Shown here: in pieces, positions 18,000 to 26,897 of the stretch
Layout of the letters: each line of letters starts with the position of its first letter
How positions within the stretch are numbered: the first letter of the stretch is position 1
Source of the DNA: Tritonibacter mobilis
GTDB taxonomy: Bacteria; Pseudomonadota; Alphaproteobacteria; Rhodobacterales; Rhodobacteraceae
Direction of reading: 5' to 3'
DNA length: 64,000 nucleotides
Assembly: GCF_001681715.1 (NCBI RefSeq)
Contig: NZ_LNWY01000007.1
Location: 81,850-145,849, forward strand
The notes under the pieces: model-generated
What the model saw: only the letters and a program-made list of their open reading frames with translations
Told to the model about the DNA's origin: nothing
Databases searched by the model: none
Made by a program: the position numbers and the translations under genes

Positions 18000-18911
18000 A
18001 TGAGACCCACCCTGCGCCAGATGCAATATATCGTCGCGGTTCATCAGCTGGGCAGCTTTGGTCTGGCGGCAGAGGCCATGCATGTGAGCCAGCCGAGCCT
18101 GTCGAACCAGATCGCCGCAGTGGAGGCGGAGCTGAAGATCCGGCTGTTTGAACGGGGACGGGGCGGGGTGCAGACCACCGCCAAGGGGCTGGAGTTCATC
18201 ACCCGCGCCCGCCGTATCCTTGCGGAGGTGGAGACCCTGCGCGGGGTGATGCAATCCGACGTGGCCTTTGGCGGGCGGTTGCGGCTTGGAGTGTTGCCCT
18301 CAATCGGGCCGTATCTTTTGCCACAGGCCATGAAGGCGCTTCACCAAGAAGAGCCGGATCTGCGGGTGATCGTGCGCGAGGAAAACACACTGAACCTCGA
18401 TGAGGGCATCCGCAACGGGCGTTTTGATGCGATTATTTCAACACCGGAGGATCATCCCAACACCCACCAGCACCCGCTGTTTCTGGAGCCGCTCTGGGTT
18501 GCCGTGGCGCGCGATCACCCGTTGGCGCGCCGGGATGGCATCGGGCCGGAGCAGTTGCAGGGTCAGCGGCTTTTGACGCTGGACACCGGTCACCGGCTGG
18601 CCCGGATTGTATACGGGATTGCGGGGCTCAGCGGCGGCATCGTGTCGGATGACTACGAGGGCACCAGCCTTGATTCCATTGTCTTAATGGCCGCGACCGG
18701 CGCGGGCATCGGCATTCTGCCCGACCTTTTTGCGCGCAGACAGGCGGTGCACCGCAGCGAAGTGCATGTGATGCCGCTGCGGATGCAGGACGCCAACCGC
18801 ACCATCAGCCTGCTGTTGCCGCGTGATCACGACAAAGGCCCCGAACAGCCTCTGGCCACAATCCTGCGTCGCTCTGCGCGGGAGCTGACCTTGCAGGTGA
18901 TTGAGAGCTGA
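18000..18911 (+). CDS. LysR-family regulator (OxyR-like but without cysteines)
   Basis: 303 residues. The helix-turn-helix spans roughly residues 7-65 (LRQMQYIVAVHQLGSFGLAA, VSQPSLSNQIAAVEAELKIR). The effector domain resembles OxyR/CysB-type proteins (RLRLGVLPSIGPYLLPQAM), but no cysteine is present anywhere in the protein, so the OxyR disulfide switch is impossible. It is divergent from the bicarbonate-type permease gene, which is its probable target. ATG at 18000. A metabolic effector such as a carbon-status signal is inferred, not shown. Confidence 0.85.
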   Translation: MRPTLRQMQYIVAVHQLGSFGLAAEAMHVSQPSLSNQIAAVEAELKIRLFERGRGGVQTTAKGLEFITRARRILAEVETLRGVMQSDVAFGGRLRLGVLPSIGPYLLPQAMKALHQEEPDLRVIVREENTLNLDEGIRNGRFDAIISTPEDHPNTHQHPLFLEPLWVAVARDHPLARRDGIGPEQLQGQRLLTLDTGHRLARIVYGIAGLSGGIVSDDYEGTSLDSIVLMAATGAGIGILPDLFARRQAVHRSEVHVMPLRMQDANRTISLLLPRDHDKGPEQPLATILRRSARELTLQVIES

Positions 18912-19017
18912 AGTGCGCGACATGCGCGCGCAGAGAAGGGAACTGAGCAGATTGTGATACGTTGAAACGCTGAAACTGCGCTAAGATACGCCGTATTCTA
19001 AGTTATGGAGATTGCCG

Positions 19018-19683
19018 ATGCTGACTCGACGCCATTTTATTGCCACTTCTACGGCATTGTTTTCGGCCCCCCTGACCGCCTATCCCGCGCTTGCGGCGGG
19101 GCGGCCCAGTGCGGCACAAATGAACGCGTGGGACAAGCGGGTGACCCCAGCCGGGTATGATGCGGCCACCACAAACCCGTGGGGGTTCCATCCACGGTTT
19201 CTGCCGCAGCGGGTTAAGGCCAATGACGGTTTGGTGCCCGGCGATATCCATGTGGATGCGGTGGCGCGCTACCTCTACCACATTGAGGAAGGCGGCACTG
19301 CGATGCGCTACGGCGTGGCGATTGCGCGCGGCAATCTTTATGAACCCGGTGTCTATGCCATTCGTCGCAAGGTGAAATGGCCCAATTGGACGCCGACACC
19401 TGCGATGATCAAGCGCGATCCGGCGGCATATCAGCAATATGCCAACGGGATGCCTCCGGGGCCGAAAAATGCGCTGGGATCACGTGCCCTCTATCTGTTT
19501 GAAGGCAACCGTGACACCTATCTGCGCATTCACGGCACGCCCTATCCCAATTCAATTGGCGGTCGGGCCAGCTCTGGCTGCGTGCGGATGGTGATGGCGC
19601 ATATCATCGACCTCTATCCGAATGTGACGATCGGCTCGACGGCGCATCTGTATTCGGCCGAGGACAGCGTGACCTCGGCCTGA
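19018..19683 (+). CDS. L,D-transpeptidase (YkuD domain), Tat-type signal
   Basis: 221 residues from the ATG at 19018, with GGAG at 19007-19010. The N-terminus MLTRRHFIATSTALFSAPL and a cleavage site near YPALAA look like a twin-arginine signal. The catalytic motif is complete: IHGTPYPNSIGGRASSGCVR, giving His...Ser-Gly-Cys-Arg. Such enzymes form 3-3 cross-links in peptidoglycan or attach proteins to it in the periplasm. It stands alone with its own upstream region (18912-19017). Confidence 0.9.
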   Translation: MLTRRHFIATSTALFSAPLTAYPALAAGRPSAAQMNAWDKRVTPAGYDAATTNPWGFHPRFLPQRVKANDGLVPGDIHVDAVARYLYHIEEGGTAMRYGVAIARGNLYEPGVYAIRRKVKWPNWTPTPAMIKRDPAAYQQYANGMPPGPKNALGSRALYLFEGNRDTYLRIHGTPYPNSIGGRASSGCVRMVMAHIIDLYPNVTIGSTAHLYSAEDSVTSA

Positions 19684-19703
19684 TTGGGGACGCCGCGCGG
19701 GGG

Positions 19704-19955
19704 TTACTCGGCGCGGCTCACACAGATCGGGTTGCCCTTTGCCGTGCGCAGGGGCAGGAGCGTGCTTTCAACCGGACCACGGTGAACATACCAATAACAG
19801 CCGTCTGCCTCTTGCAGGCGGGCGGTTGTGAGATCCTGCGCGGGTGCGGCAAGGGCCGCCACCTCTTCGGGCAGCGCGCCTACGGTACCTGCGCCATCGA
19901 CACAGGCGCCCAGACCAAGCAAAATGGCCCCGATTACACTAATTCTACTCTTCAC
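19704..19955 (-). CDS. Small putative lipoprotein
   Basis: 83 residues from a GTG start at 19955 that overlaps the ABC ATPase stop by 4 bases (GTGA). The signal MKSRISVIGAILLGLGAC ends in a lipobox (LGAC), so Cys18 should be lipidated. The mature part has two cysteines in DGCYWYVHRGPVESTLLPLR and GNPICV. I recognise this as a recurring small lipoprotein type in Rhodobacteraceae without a known function. Its coupling to the transporter operon may be accidental. Confidence 0.75.
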   Translation of the reverse strand: MKSRISVIGAILLGLGACVDGAGTVGALPEEVAALAAPAQDLTTARLQEADGCYWYVHRGPVESTLLPLRTAKGNPICVSRAE

Positions 19956-21568
19956 GATCTTTCCCTTCTGACTGGTCTGTCCCCCATAAAAGCCGCGTGA
20001 ATGAGCGAGGGGGTCGGCTCCACATTGGCACCCTGATCGGCGCGGCGCAACATTGCTGCAGGGGGCGGGGAGATCTGTCGCAGGGTCAGTTGCTGATCGG
20101 CGAGCGCCTGTGCCACCGCTGGCGCATGGGTAATCAGCAGGATGGATATGGCCGCGCGCTGTTTGAGGTCGCTTAGGGTTTTGATGACCTCAGCGGCCGC
20201 GCATTGATCCAGCGATGAGGTGGGTTCATCGGCAATGATCACCTGAGGTTGCACCAAAAGCGCGCGCGCAAGGCAGAGCCGCTGCGCCTCGCCGCCCGAC
20301 AGATCCCGTGTGAGACGCGCTAGGAAGGGGGCATCCGTCGGGAGTGATACTGCGGTCAAAGCGTTGCATATCGCGGTGAGCGTTGCGGGATCGCTGTGAC
20401 GGGGGCGCAGGAGCCAGCGCAGGCGACCCTGCGAGAGGCTCAAGGCCTCGGCCAAGGTCTGAGCGACGGAAAAATGCGCGGTCAATGCGCGGTGCGGAAA
20501 TTGCGAGACATAGCCGATCTGGCAGGGGCAGGGGCCGGGACAAGGACGGGGGCTGGGGCGGGCAGGGCGTGTCGCCTCGGACCAGAGGATCTGACCGGAT
20601 TGGAGCGGCTCCATCCCTGCGACAAGTCTGGCGAGCGTGGATTTCCCGCAGCCGCTTGGACCCAGCACCGCCAGACATTCCCCGGCGCGCAGGCTGAAGC
20701 TCAGGTTGCGCAGTACCGGACGCGCGCCATAGCTATGAGAGAGCTGATGCACCCGCAGCACATCGGGGCCTGAGGGCGCTGCTGCCGTGCCCGGCGCAGT
20801 GTCACGTGGCTGCTGTATCATTGCGCGGCTTTTGGGATGCTGCGGCTGTTGCTGAAGGTCGCGGGGCGTACCGGTTTCAACGATGCGGCCTTGATCCAGA
20901 ACGGCGATGTGATCGCAGACGGACAGCGCCAGCGCGGGGTCATGGGTGATCAGGATCTGCGCCCGTTGCGCGCGGCCATGCGCCATTGCCTTGACCGTCA
21001 GCGCCTGATTGGCCGGGTCCAGCGCGGCGGTGGGTTCATCCAGGATCAGGCATTTTGGCTTTGGCAGCAATGACAGGGCAATCAGGACGCGCTGGACCTC
21101 GCCACCACTGAGATAGGCGGGCCGGCGTTCCAACAGTTCGGGCGGCAGATTGAAGGTCGCAAAGACCTGTTCGGGGGTGATGTCGGTGATCTGGTGCAGC
21201 GCCAGCACCTCGGCCACATGCGCCCGCATGGTAAGCTGCGGGTTGAGCGCGTCGCTCAGGCTTTGAGTGATCAGCCCGATCTGGTTGCCCCGAAGGTGGC
21301 GCATTTGTCCAACAGAAGCGCTGAGCACATCCGTACCCGCCACAATCGCCTGTCCCGACCAGTGAAACCCGCGATGGCGCGCTTTGTGGCGCAGGGTGCG
21401 GCTGGGCTGGCCTTCTAACAACCGCAACAACAGGCGCGCGAGGCTGCTTTTCCCGGCACCAGACGGGCCAAGCAGCGCCAGTGTTTCGCCCGTGGCGACG
21501 CTGAGATTGATGTCTTGCAACAGGGCCGTGTCGCCCACGCTAAGGCTGAGATTGCGCAGCTCGATCAT
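19952..21568 (-). CDS. Dipeptide/nickel-type ABC transporter, fused double ATP-binding protein (DppD-DppF type)
   Basis: 538 residues from the ATG at 21568, which overlaps the permease stop (ATGA). Two complete ATPase domains are joined. Domain 1: Walker A GPSGAGKSS, signature LSGGEVQRVLIALSL, Walker B CLILDEPTAALD. Domain 2: Walker A GPSGCGKST, signature LSGGEAQRLCLARAL, Walker B VIIADEPTSSLD. Both look intact. It drives import of peptides or metal chelates by the two permeases and the binding protein of the same operon. A longer reading to 21730 runs into the permease and is not supported. Confidence 0.9.
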   Translation of the reverse strand: MIELRNLSLSVGDTALLQDINLSVATGETLALLGPSGAGKSSLARLLLRLLEGQPSRTLRHKARHRGFHWSGQAIVAGTDVLSASVGQMRHLRGNQIGLITQSLSDALNPQLTMRAHVAEVLALHQITDITPEQVFATFNLPPELLERRPAYLSGGEVQRVLIALSLLPKPKCLILDEPTAALDPANQALTVKAMAHGRAQRAQILITHDPALALSVCDHIAVLDQGRIVETGTPRDLQQQPQHPKSRAMIQQPRDTAPGTAAAPSGPDVLRVHQLSHSYGARPVLRNLSFSLRAGECLAVLGPSGCGKSTLARLVAGMEPLQSGQILWSEATRPARPSPRPCPGPCPCQIGYVSQFPHRALTAHFSVAQTLAEALSLSQGRLRWLLRPRHSDPATLTAICNALTAVSLPTDAPFLARLTRDLSGGEAQRLCLARALLVQPQVIIADEPTSSLDQCAAAEVIKTLSDLKQRAAISILLITHAPAVAQALADQQLTLRQISPPPAAMLRRADQGANVEPTPSLIHAAFMGDRPVRRERS

Positions 21569-22407
21569 GGGTTTGCTCCTTGTCTCAGCCGCGCGTGGCG
21601 CTGTTGGCGTTGATCCAGTGTGGTCAACACCAGCAAGAACCCCGTCAGACAAAGCGCAGGCGGTAACAGCAGCCATTGCCACGCAGGCGTGTGTAGATAG
21701 CCGGTCGCGTCTTGCAACATGCTCCCCCACGTCAAAAGATCGCCAGCCGTTAGTCCCAAAAAGGCCAACCCGGCCACGCGCATCACCGCCTGCACCACAT
21801 TTTGCAGATATACGCCGGTGAGCGTGGGCAAGATTGCGGGCAGAATGTGGTGGAGCAGAAGATACGGCCAGCTTGCCCCCATGTGGCGCGCAAGGCGGAT
21901 GTTCTCGCGCCCTATCTCGCGCAGCAGGACAGAGCGCAAAATCCGCACATCGTCATGCCATGTCAGCACCGCCATCAGCAGGATGATCTCAGCCGCGCCC
22001 GGTTGGTGCCACGCTGCAACTAGCAGGAGCAACAGGATCGAGGGCACAATCTCTGCCATATCAGTCAGATGCAGCACCACCGCGCGGCCCTTTTTTGGAA
22101 AGACAACCGCCAGTCCGGCCATGGTGAGGCCAATCAAGAGCGCAAGCGCTGCCGTCAGCAGCGCCAGCCCAACCGTCACGGGGGTTGCGCGCAGCAGGCC
22201 CGTGAGCACGCTTTGGCCAATGTCGTTGGTGCCAAGCCAATGGCGCGCAGAGGGCGGTTGCAACGTGTCGGTGCTGGTCACATAAGCTGGGAGCAGCGCG
22301 TCCGATGCGGCGATCAACAGCGTCAGGATCACCACGGCAAACAGACCCAGCACCTGCCGTCTGTAGCGCGTTATCGTTTGAGGTATTCGGGGCGTTGGGG
22401 CACTCAT
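21565..22407 (-). CDS. Dipeptide/nickel-type ABC transporter permease 2 (DppC type)
   Basis: 280 residues with about six membrane segments. The N-terminal hydrophobic segment (LGLFAVVILTLLIAASDALL) is followed by HWLGTNDIGQSVLTGLLRAT, the classic DppC/OppC motif, and the EAA-like loop ENIRLARHMGASWPYLLLHHILP. It forms half of the channel. It sits between the first permease (5 bases upstream) and the ATPase (4-base overlap). Confidence 0.9.
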   Translation of the reverse strand: MSAPTPRIPQTITRYRRQVLGLFAVVILTLLIAASDALLPAYVTSTDTLQPPSARHWLGTNDIGQSVLTGLLRATPVTVGLALLTAALALLIGLTMAGLAVVFPKKGRAVVLHLTDMAEIVPSILLLLLVAAWHQPGAAEIILLMAVLTWHDDVRILRSVLLREIGRENIRLARHMGASWPYLLLHHILPAILPTLTGVYLQNVVQAVMRVAGLAFLGLTAGDLLTWGSMLQDATGYLHTPAWQWLLLPPALCLTGFLLVLTTLDQRQQRHARLRQGANP

Positions 22408-22412
22408 ATCCG

Positions 22413-23444
22413 CTACCCTCGGTGGGCCAATATGTCGGTCAGCGCATCAAAGATCCAGTTCAGGCTCAGCACCAGCGCCGCGAGCACCGCAATTGCGCCT
22501 TGCAGCAGGGCATAGTCGCGATCGAGCACCGCCTGATAGGTCAGCGAGCCGACACCGGGATAAGAGAAGATCACCTCGACAAAGAGGCTGGCCGTAAAGA
22601 GCGTTGCGACCGACTGACTGAGCCGGGCGCAGATGACTGGCAGCAGATTGCGCCCGTAATAGTCGCGCCGCTCGCGCCACCCAGAGATGCCACGGCTGCG
22701 GGCGTTGATCACAAAGGCCCGGCGCGACAGCCCCGCCGCCTCGCCCCGCACCACAAAGAAATAGCGCACCACCTCATGCAGCGCCAAAGCACAGGCAGGA
22801 AGAAGGGCGTGGCGGGCGATCTCTCGGGCGTGAGGCCACGGGGCCTCTGCGGGAAACAGCGGCTCTGCGCCGCCTGTTGGCAGGATCGGCCAGAGGATCG
22901 CAAAACACAAAAGCAGCGCCATTGCCGTCACAAAGGGCGGCACACTGGCCAGCAAGCTCATCGCGGTGGTGATGATCCGGTCAAGGCGCGCGCCGGGGCG
23001 GCGGCCTGCTTCGATGCCAAAGATCACGCCGACACCCAGAAAAATGGGTGTTGCCAGTGCGATCAATAGCGCGGTCCATGGCAGGGCGTCGGCCAGCAGG
23101 CGGCTGACAGGCGCGCCGTGCAGGTGTGAATACCCAAAATCGCCGCGCAGCAGCCGCATGAGGTCGCGGCCGACCTGTTCGATCAGGGTGCCTCCAAGGC
23201 CCAATTGATCCCGCAAGGCGCTGCGTTCGCTCTCCTGAAGGTCGCGCTGAACGTCGGAATCCATCAGCACATCCAACGCGTCCCCCGGCAATAACCGGGG
23301 CAGCACCGACATCAAGACCAGCAGGAACACAAAGACCGCAAGGCGTTGCAGCAAACCGCGCAGCAGGGCCGCCGCCTTGCCACGCGATATGCCAATGCCC
23401 GCTTTGGGCCGCATGGGACCATGCCCTCGCGTGCGCGCATTCAT
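22413..23444 (-). CDS. Dipeptide/nickel-type ABC transporter permease 1 (DppB type)
   Basis: 343 residues. DppB-type features are LPRLLPGDALDVLM near residue 50, the periplasmic region, GDFGYSHLHGAPVSRLLADA and the C-terminal EVIFSYPGVGSLTYQAVLDR. A roughly 25-residue basic N-terminus precedes the first membrane helix. The start at 23444 overlaps the binding-protein stop by 4 bases. Confidence 0.9.
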   Translation of the reverse strand: MNARTRGHGPMRPKAGIGISRGKAAALLRGLLQRLAVFVFLLVLMSVLPRLLPGDALDVLMDSDVQRDLQESERSALRDQLGLGGTLIEQVGRDLMRLLRGDFGYSHLHGAPVSRLLADALPWTALLIALATPIFLGVGVIFGIEAGRRPGARLDRIITTAMSLLASVPPFVTAMALLLCFAILWPILPTGGAEPLFPAEAPWPHAREIARHALLPACALALHEVVRYFFVVRGEAAGLSRRAFVINARSRGISGWRERRDYYGRNLLPVICARLSQSVATLFTASLFVEVIFSYPGVGSLTYQAVLDRDYALLQGAIAVLAALVLSLNWIFDALTDILAHRG

Positions 23445-25012
23445 TCCTCTAGCAGCATGTACTTATGCGTTGCGACAGGAATGCCGAGGGTGAGACCGTC
23501 GTCAAAGAACCACGGTTTGCTATCCGCATCATGCGCAATGGTGCGAGACACATTCAGGAGCATAATCGCGGGCAACTCTCTGGAGTAAAGGTGCTGAAAC
23601 TTCGCCAGAAGGGCCGCGCGCCTATCTGGGTCCAGTGCGCGCGCCTGTGCCTCGGCCAGCTGGCGCAACGTGCCATCACCCCGATATTGTTCGTTGTTCC
23701 AGCGGGTGCCAAACACCCGTTCCAGAATGGTGACCGGATCGCCCAGGGTGCTGCCACCTGCAAGGATCAAATCGTAATCCTCGCCCGGTTTCATCTTGCG
23801 CAGAGCACCGCGTTCCAACACGCGGATCGAGACATCGAGGCCAAATGCGTCCAACTGATCCTTGATCACCTGCGCCAATGCCTGCTCTCGTCCGCTGGTG
23901 ATCAGGCGCAAGGTCACGGGGCTGCCGTTCTCAGCCCATCGCCCGGACGCCTCATCACGGCTCCAGCCTGAACGCATCAACAAGGCTGCGGCCTTGTCCG
24001 GGTCGTGGTTATACTGCAGCACGGTCTCAGCGTTGAACCAAGCGGAATTGTCCTGCAAATAGCCAAGGCTGGCGAGCGTTGCGCCCCCACGATAGGCGAT
24101 GTCGATCAGCGCCTGACGGTCCAGAATGAAGGCCAGCGCCTGCCGTCGCTGCACAGATGAGAACAGCCCCGCGTGATCGAACCGCAGCTTGATCGGGTGA
24201 CCTGCGGGAGACATGTCCACCTGCAAATCATGCTGCTTGGCATAGTCCACCAGACGAGTGGGCAGATCTGAAATCACGTTCACCTGACCTTTGGCGGCGG
24301 CCTCAATGGCGGCCTCGGGTTGCAGTTTGGCAATCAGGACTTCGTCGTATTTCTGCGTGCCGCCATAGTAATTTTCGACCGCAGAAAACACATAACGCCC
24401 CTTGGCGCGCTCATGGTTGCTGAGCCGATAGGGGCCAGAGCCGATCATGGCGCGCGGGTCCGAAAAGCTGCGCGGATTGTCCTGCCCGCGATAAATATGC
24501 TGTGGCAGGATCGGCAGGCCCACCAAAACGCTGGAGACAAAGCCTGCGTCAGGTGCGTTGAGCGTAATGCGCAGATCATCAGGCGACAGCGCCTCTATGG
24601 CGCTGACATTTGCCAGCGACACAAACGGGTGCGGATGCTGCGCCATATACTCAAAGGTAAAGGCCACATCGGCGCTGGTGATATCGGTTCCGTCGTGCCA
24701 GCGGGCCTGTGGATCAAGCGTGAGCTCTACGTGCAGGCCATCCTCAGACACCTGCCAGCTGCTGGCCAGTTCAGGCGCCAAGGCGCCGGATTTATCCTGC
24801 CCCACAAGGTTGTCGAACACAAAATGGGTCAGCATGTAGCCAAGCCCGCCGCGCGCTTGCAGATAGGGGGTGGCCAGACCCCAATCGGTGTTGCTGTTGG
24901 AAATCACCAGTCGTTTGGTTTCGGCAGGGTTTGCCATCGCCAGCGGGGTTTGCGTCGCCATAACCAAGCACAGGCCAAACGCGCGCAAAATGGGTCTCAA
25001 TCGGTGTCCCAT
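23441..25012 (-). CDS. Dipeptide/nickel-type ABC transporter substrate-binding protein (family 5)
   Basis: 523 residues from the ATG at 25012, preceded by GGAGG at 25018-25022 on the minus strand. A Sec signal (hydrophobic AFGLCLVMATQTPLAMA) precedes the family-5 fold: LAPELASSWQVSEDGLHVEL, LTLDPQARWHDGTDITSADV and SGPYRLSNHE. Family members bind peptides, nickel or other chelates in the periplasm. It is the first gene of the leftward operon. The ligand is unknown; the TrmO-like gene upstream gives no direct clue. Confidence 0.88.
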   Translation of the reverse strand: MGHRLRPILRAFGLCLVMATQTPLAMANPAETKRLVISNSNTDWGLATPYLQARGGLGYMLTHFVFDNLVGQDKSGALAPELASSWQVSEDGLHVELTLDPQARWHDGTDITSADVAFTFEYMAQHPHPFVSLANVSAIEALSPDDLRITLNAPDAGFVSSVLVGLPILPQHIYRGQDNPRSFSDPRAMIGSGPYRLSNHERAKGRYVFSAVENYYGGTQKYDEVLIAKLQPEAAIEAAAKGQVNVISDLPTRLVDYAKQHDLQVDMSPAGHPIKLRFDHAGLFSSVQRRQALAFILDRQALIDIAYRGGATLASLGYLQDNSAWFNAETVLQYNHDPDKAAALLMRSGWSRDEASGRWAENGSPVTLRLITSGREQALAQVIKDQLDAFGLDVSIRVLERGALRKMKPGEDYDLILAGGSTLGDPVTILERVFGTRWNNEQYRGDGTLRQLAEAQARALDPDRRAALLAKFQHLYSRELPAIMLLNVSRTIAHDADSKPWFFDDGLTLGIPVATHKYMLLEE

Positions 25013-25046
25013 GAGGTCCTCCAATAAATGTCGTCAGGAAATGGGG

Positions 25047-25520
25047 CTAGCGATTGAGGGCTGGCTCAGAATGTGGGGGTATCCAGCCGATGGTTGCATC
25101 GGGGATATGATCAAGCTGTGGCACATAGGGTTTGATATCGATCACCGCGGTGCCGTCGATACAATCCAGTCCCTCCACCTGAAGTATGTTCTGATCATGC
25201 GCGATCCGTCGGGTCACACTCATCGCAATCGGGTTGGGGCGGTTTGGCGTGCGGCTGGCAAACACCCCGCGCTTGCTGCCGTTGCAGCCCGTGGCATCCA
25301 GATGTGGTTTACGGTTCGACAGATGCAGCCAGTAGAACACAATAAGATGCGAGGCGAGGTGAATATTGTGCAGTCCGGCGGCGTAATGTGGGAGCAATTC
25401 AATATAACTGGTGCCATCATTGCCCATCAAAGAGGCCGGACACTCCGCCAGCGTTTCAAATCCCGTGCGCAAATAGCCAATCGGGTCCAGTTGAATGCAA
25501 GGGGGGGAGGGGTTTGTCAT
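25047..25520 (-). CDS. TrmO-like tRNA N6-methyltransferase (UPF0066/TsaA family)
   Basis: 157 residues from the ATG at 25520. The family motifs are all visible: IGYLRTGFET, GVFASRTPNRPNPIAMSVTR and VEGLDCIDGTAVIDIKPYVP. TrmO uses S-adenosylmethionine to methylate t6A37 in tRNA-Thr; the fold is a small beta-barrel without a Rossmann domain. A GTG start at 25607 would add 29 polar residues; neither start has a strong ribosome-binding site. It lies 34 bp before the dipeptide-type binding protein on the same strand, an unusual partner for a housekeeping tRNA enzyme, so a specialised paralogue is possible. Confidence 0.75.
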   Translation of the reverse strand: MTNPSPPCIQLDPIGYLRTGFETLAECPASLMGNDGTSYIELLPHYAAGLHNIHLASHLIVFYWLHLSNRKPHLDATGCNGSKRGVFASRTPNRPNPIAMSVTRRIAHDQNILQVEGLDCIDGTAVIDIKPYVPQLDHIPDATIGWIPPHSEPALNR

Positions 25521-25619
25521 CGGGCCACGTCCAATCAAATTTGGGAGCGGCTCAATCCTTACGGGTTCTCTCGCCTTTTCAGAAGTTGCGTCATCTGCAC
25601 TCCACACATGCGCCTGACG

Positions 25620-26570
25620 TCATGTCTGATCGAGATCGGGTTCTGTCAGCTTGGCCTGAGCACAGATGTCACGCAGGGTCAGACGCATCCAGCGGTGCAG
25701 CGGGTCCGCATCAAAGCGTGGATGCCATAACATCGAAACCGTGATGCCGGGCACCGCAAAGGGCAATGCGCCACACACCATATCGCGGCGCAGGTTGCGG
25801 GTGTGAAGGGCTGGGACCGTCGCCACCAGATCGGTACACCGCGCCAGCGATAAGGCAGCGGCAAAGCCGCCGACCACGACCTTCGCACTGCTGCTGTGGC
25901 CCAGATCTGACAAAGCCTTGTGGATCGGGCCGCGACGCTGATTGTCCGCATCGGTATGTCGCGCCACATCAACATGTTCGCACTCTGCATATTGTGCGGT
26001 GGTCAGCGCTCTCGCTGCGAGCGGGTGGTCTGCGCGCATCGCGTAGACAAAATGATCTTTCATGAGCGCCTGGCTTTGAAAATTTGGATCGGTCTTGGCG
26101 CTGATGACTCCCGTCTCAAGATCGACATTCCCGTCCCGCAGCGGGCGATTATTGTCGGCTTCTTTTTGTACAAACCGCAACCGGACCCCCGGTGCGTCAG
26201 CGGCCAGCTGTGTAATCAGAGCGGGGCCGAAGGTTTCCACAAAACCGTCGCTGCTCCGCAGGGTAAAAATCTGCGAGACGGTTTGCAGATCGACGTCATG
26301 CATGGGGCTGAGGGCCGCCTCAATGTCCTCGACAAGCTGGGCCGTGACCTCCCGCAACTCAAGGGCACGCGGGGTCGGCACCAGTTTGCGGCCCGTGCGC
26401 ACCAACAACGGATCGCCCGTGGTGTCACGTAGCCGCGCCAGTGCCCGGCTCATCGCGGACGGGCTGAGTTGTAAGCGATTGGCAGCACCCAGTACGCTGC
26501 CTTCTTTCAGCAGGGCATCAAGGGTGATGAGGAGGTTGAAATCAGGACGCGAGGGCAATGGCAAACACAA
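25620..26570 (-). CDS. LysR-family transcriptional regulator (NodD-like subgroup)
   Basis: About 316 residues. The N-terminus PSRPDFNLLITLDALLKEGS and LQLSPSAMSRALARLRDTTG form the winged helix-turn-helix of the NodD/PcpR-like LysR group. The effector domain follows (VVVGGFAAALSLARCTDLVATVP). The start is uncertain: only TTG codons at 26570 or 26564 fit the family N-terminus. It is upstream of and in the same direction as the TrmO-like gene and the ABC operon, which are candidate targets. Confidence 0.85.
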   Translation of the reverse strand: MCLPLPSRPDFNLLITLDALLKEGSVLGAANRLQLSPSAMSRALARLRDTTGDPLLVRTGRKLVPTPRALELREVTAQLVEDIEAALSPMHDVDLQTVSQIFTLRSSDGFVETFGPALITQLAADAPGVRLRFVQKEADNNRPLRDGNVDLETGVISAKTDPNFQSQALMKDHFVYAMRADHPLAARALTTAQYAECEHVDVARHTDADNQRRGPIHKALSDLGHSSSAKVVVGGFAAALSLARCTDLVATVPALHTRNLRRDMVCGALPFAVPGITVSMLWHPRFDADPLHRWMRLTLRDICAQAKLTEPDLDQT

Positions 26571-26897
26571 AATCAGAATTAAGATCCCGTCACGTTAGCA
26601 CCCGTGGAGCGGATGGCCAACGGGGCCGGTGATGGTGCGACGGTTGGTCGTTGTGCATACGCAAAATGGATGTAATGTTGATTATGTTATAAGTGCTTAT
26701 CTTGCAGCGTTCGCAGGTGCAGTCAGCGATATGCGAGCGGTAGACCTTGCTGGGACAGAGGGGGTGCGGGTGTTTCATCCTTCGGTCTGCCACGGCCTCT
26801 ATGCAAGTGCCGCGTGTTGGGGCATATAGCTCCTGAACACGCCGCGTTTCATGTTGATAGCGCAGCATTGTCATCCGCGCTCAGGAGCCAGCTTGCC
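26571..26897. promoter_or_regulatory. Intergenic region between LysR gene and GAK cassette
   Basis: This 327-bp gap must contain the promoters for the leftward LysR gene and the rightward GAK cassette. An AT-rich stretch at about 26660-26705 (TGTAATGTTGATTATGTTATAAG) is the best promoter candidate. A ribosome-binding AGGAG occurs at 26883-26887. Short open frames in it have no recognisable content. No tRNA or strong terminator was seen. Confidence 0.45.

Noticed and set aside
18000..18911. Peroxide sensor OxyR
   Set aside because: The protein contains no cysteine, so the OxyR redox switch cannot exist.
20226..20773. Frames in other phases inside the double ATPase gene
   Set aside because: They are Arg/Pro/Ser-rich alternate readings with no motifs; the ATPase frame carries two full sets of Walker motifs.
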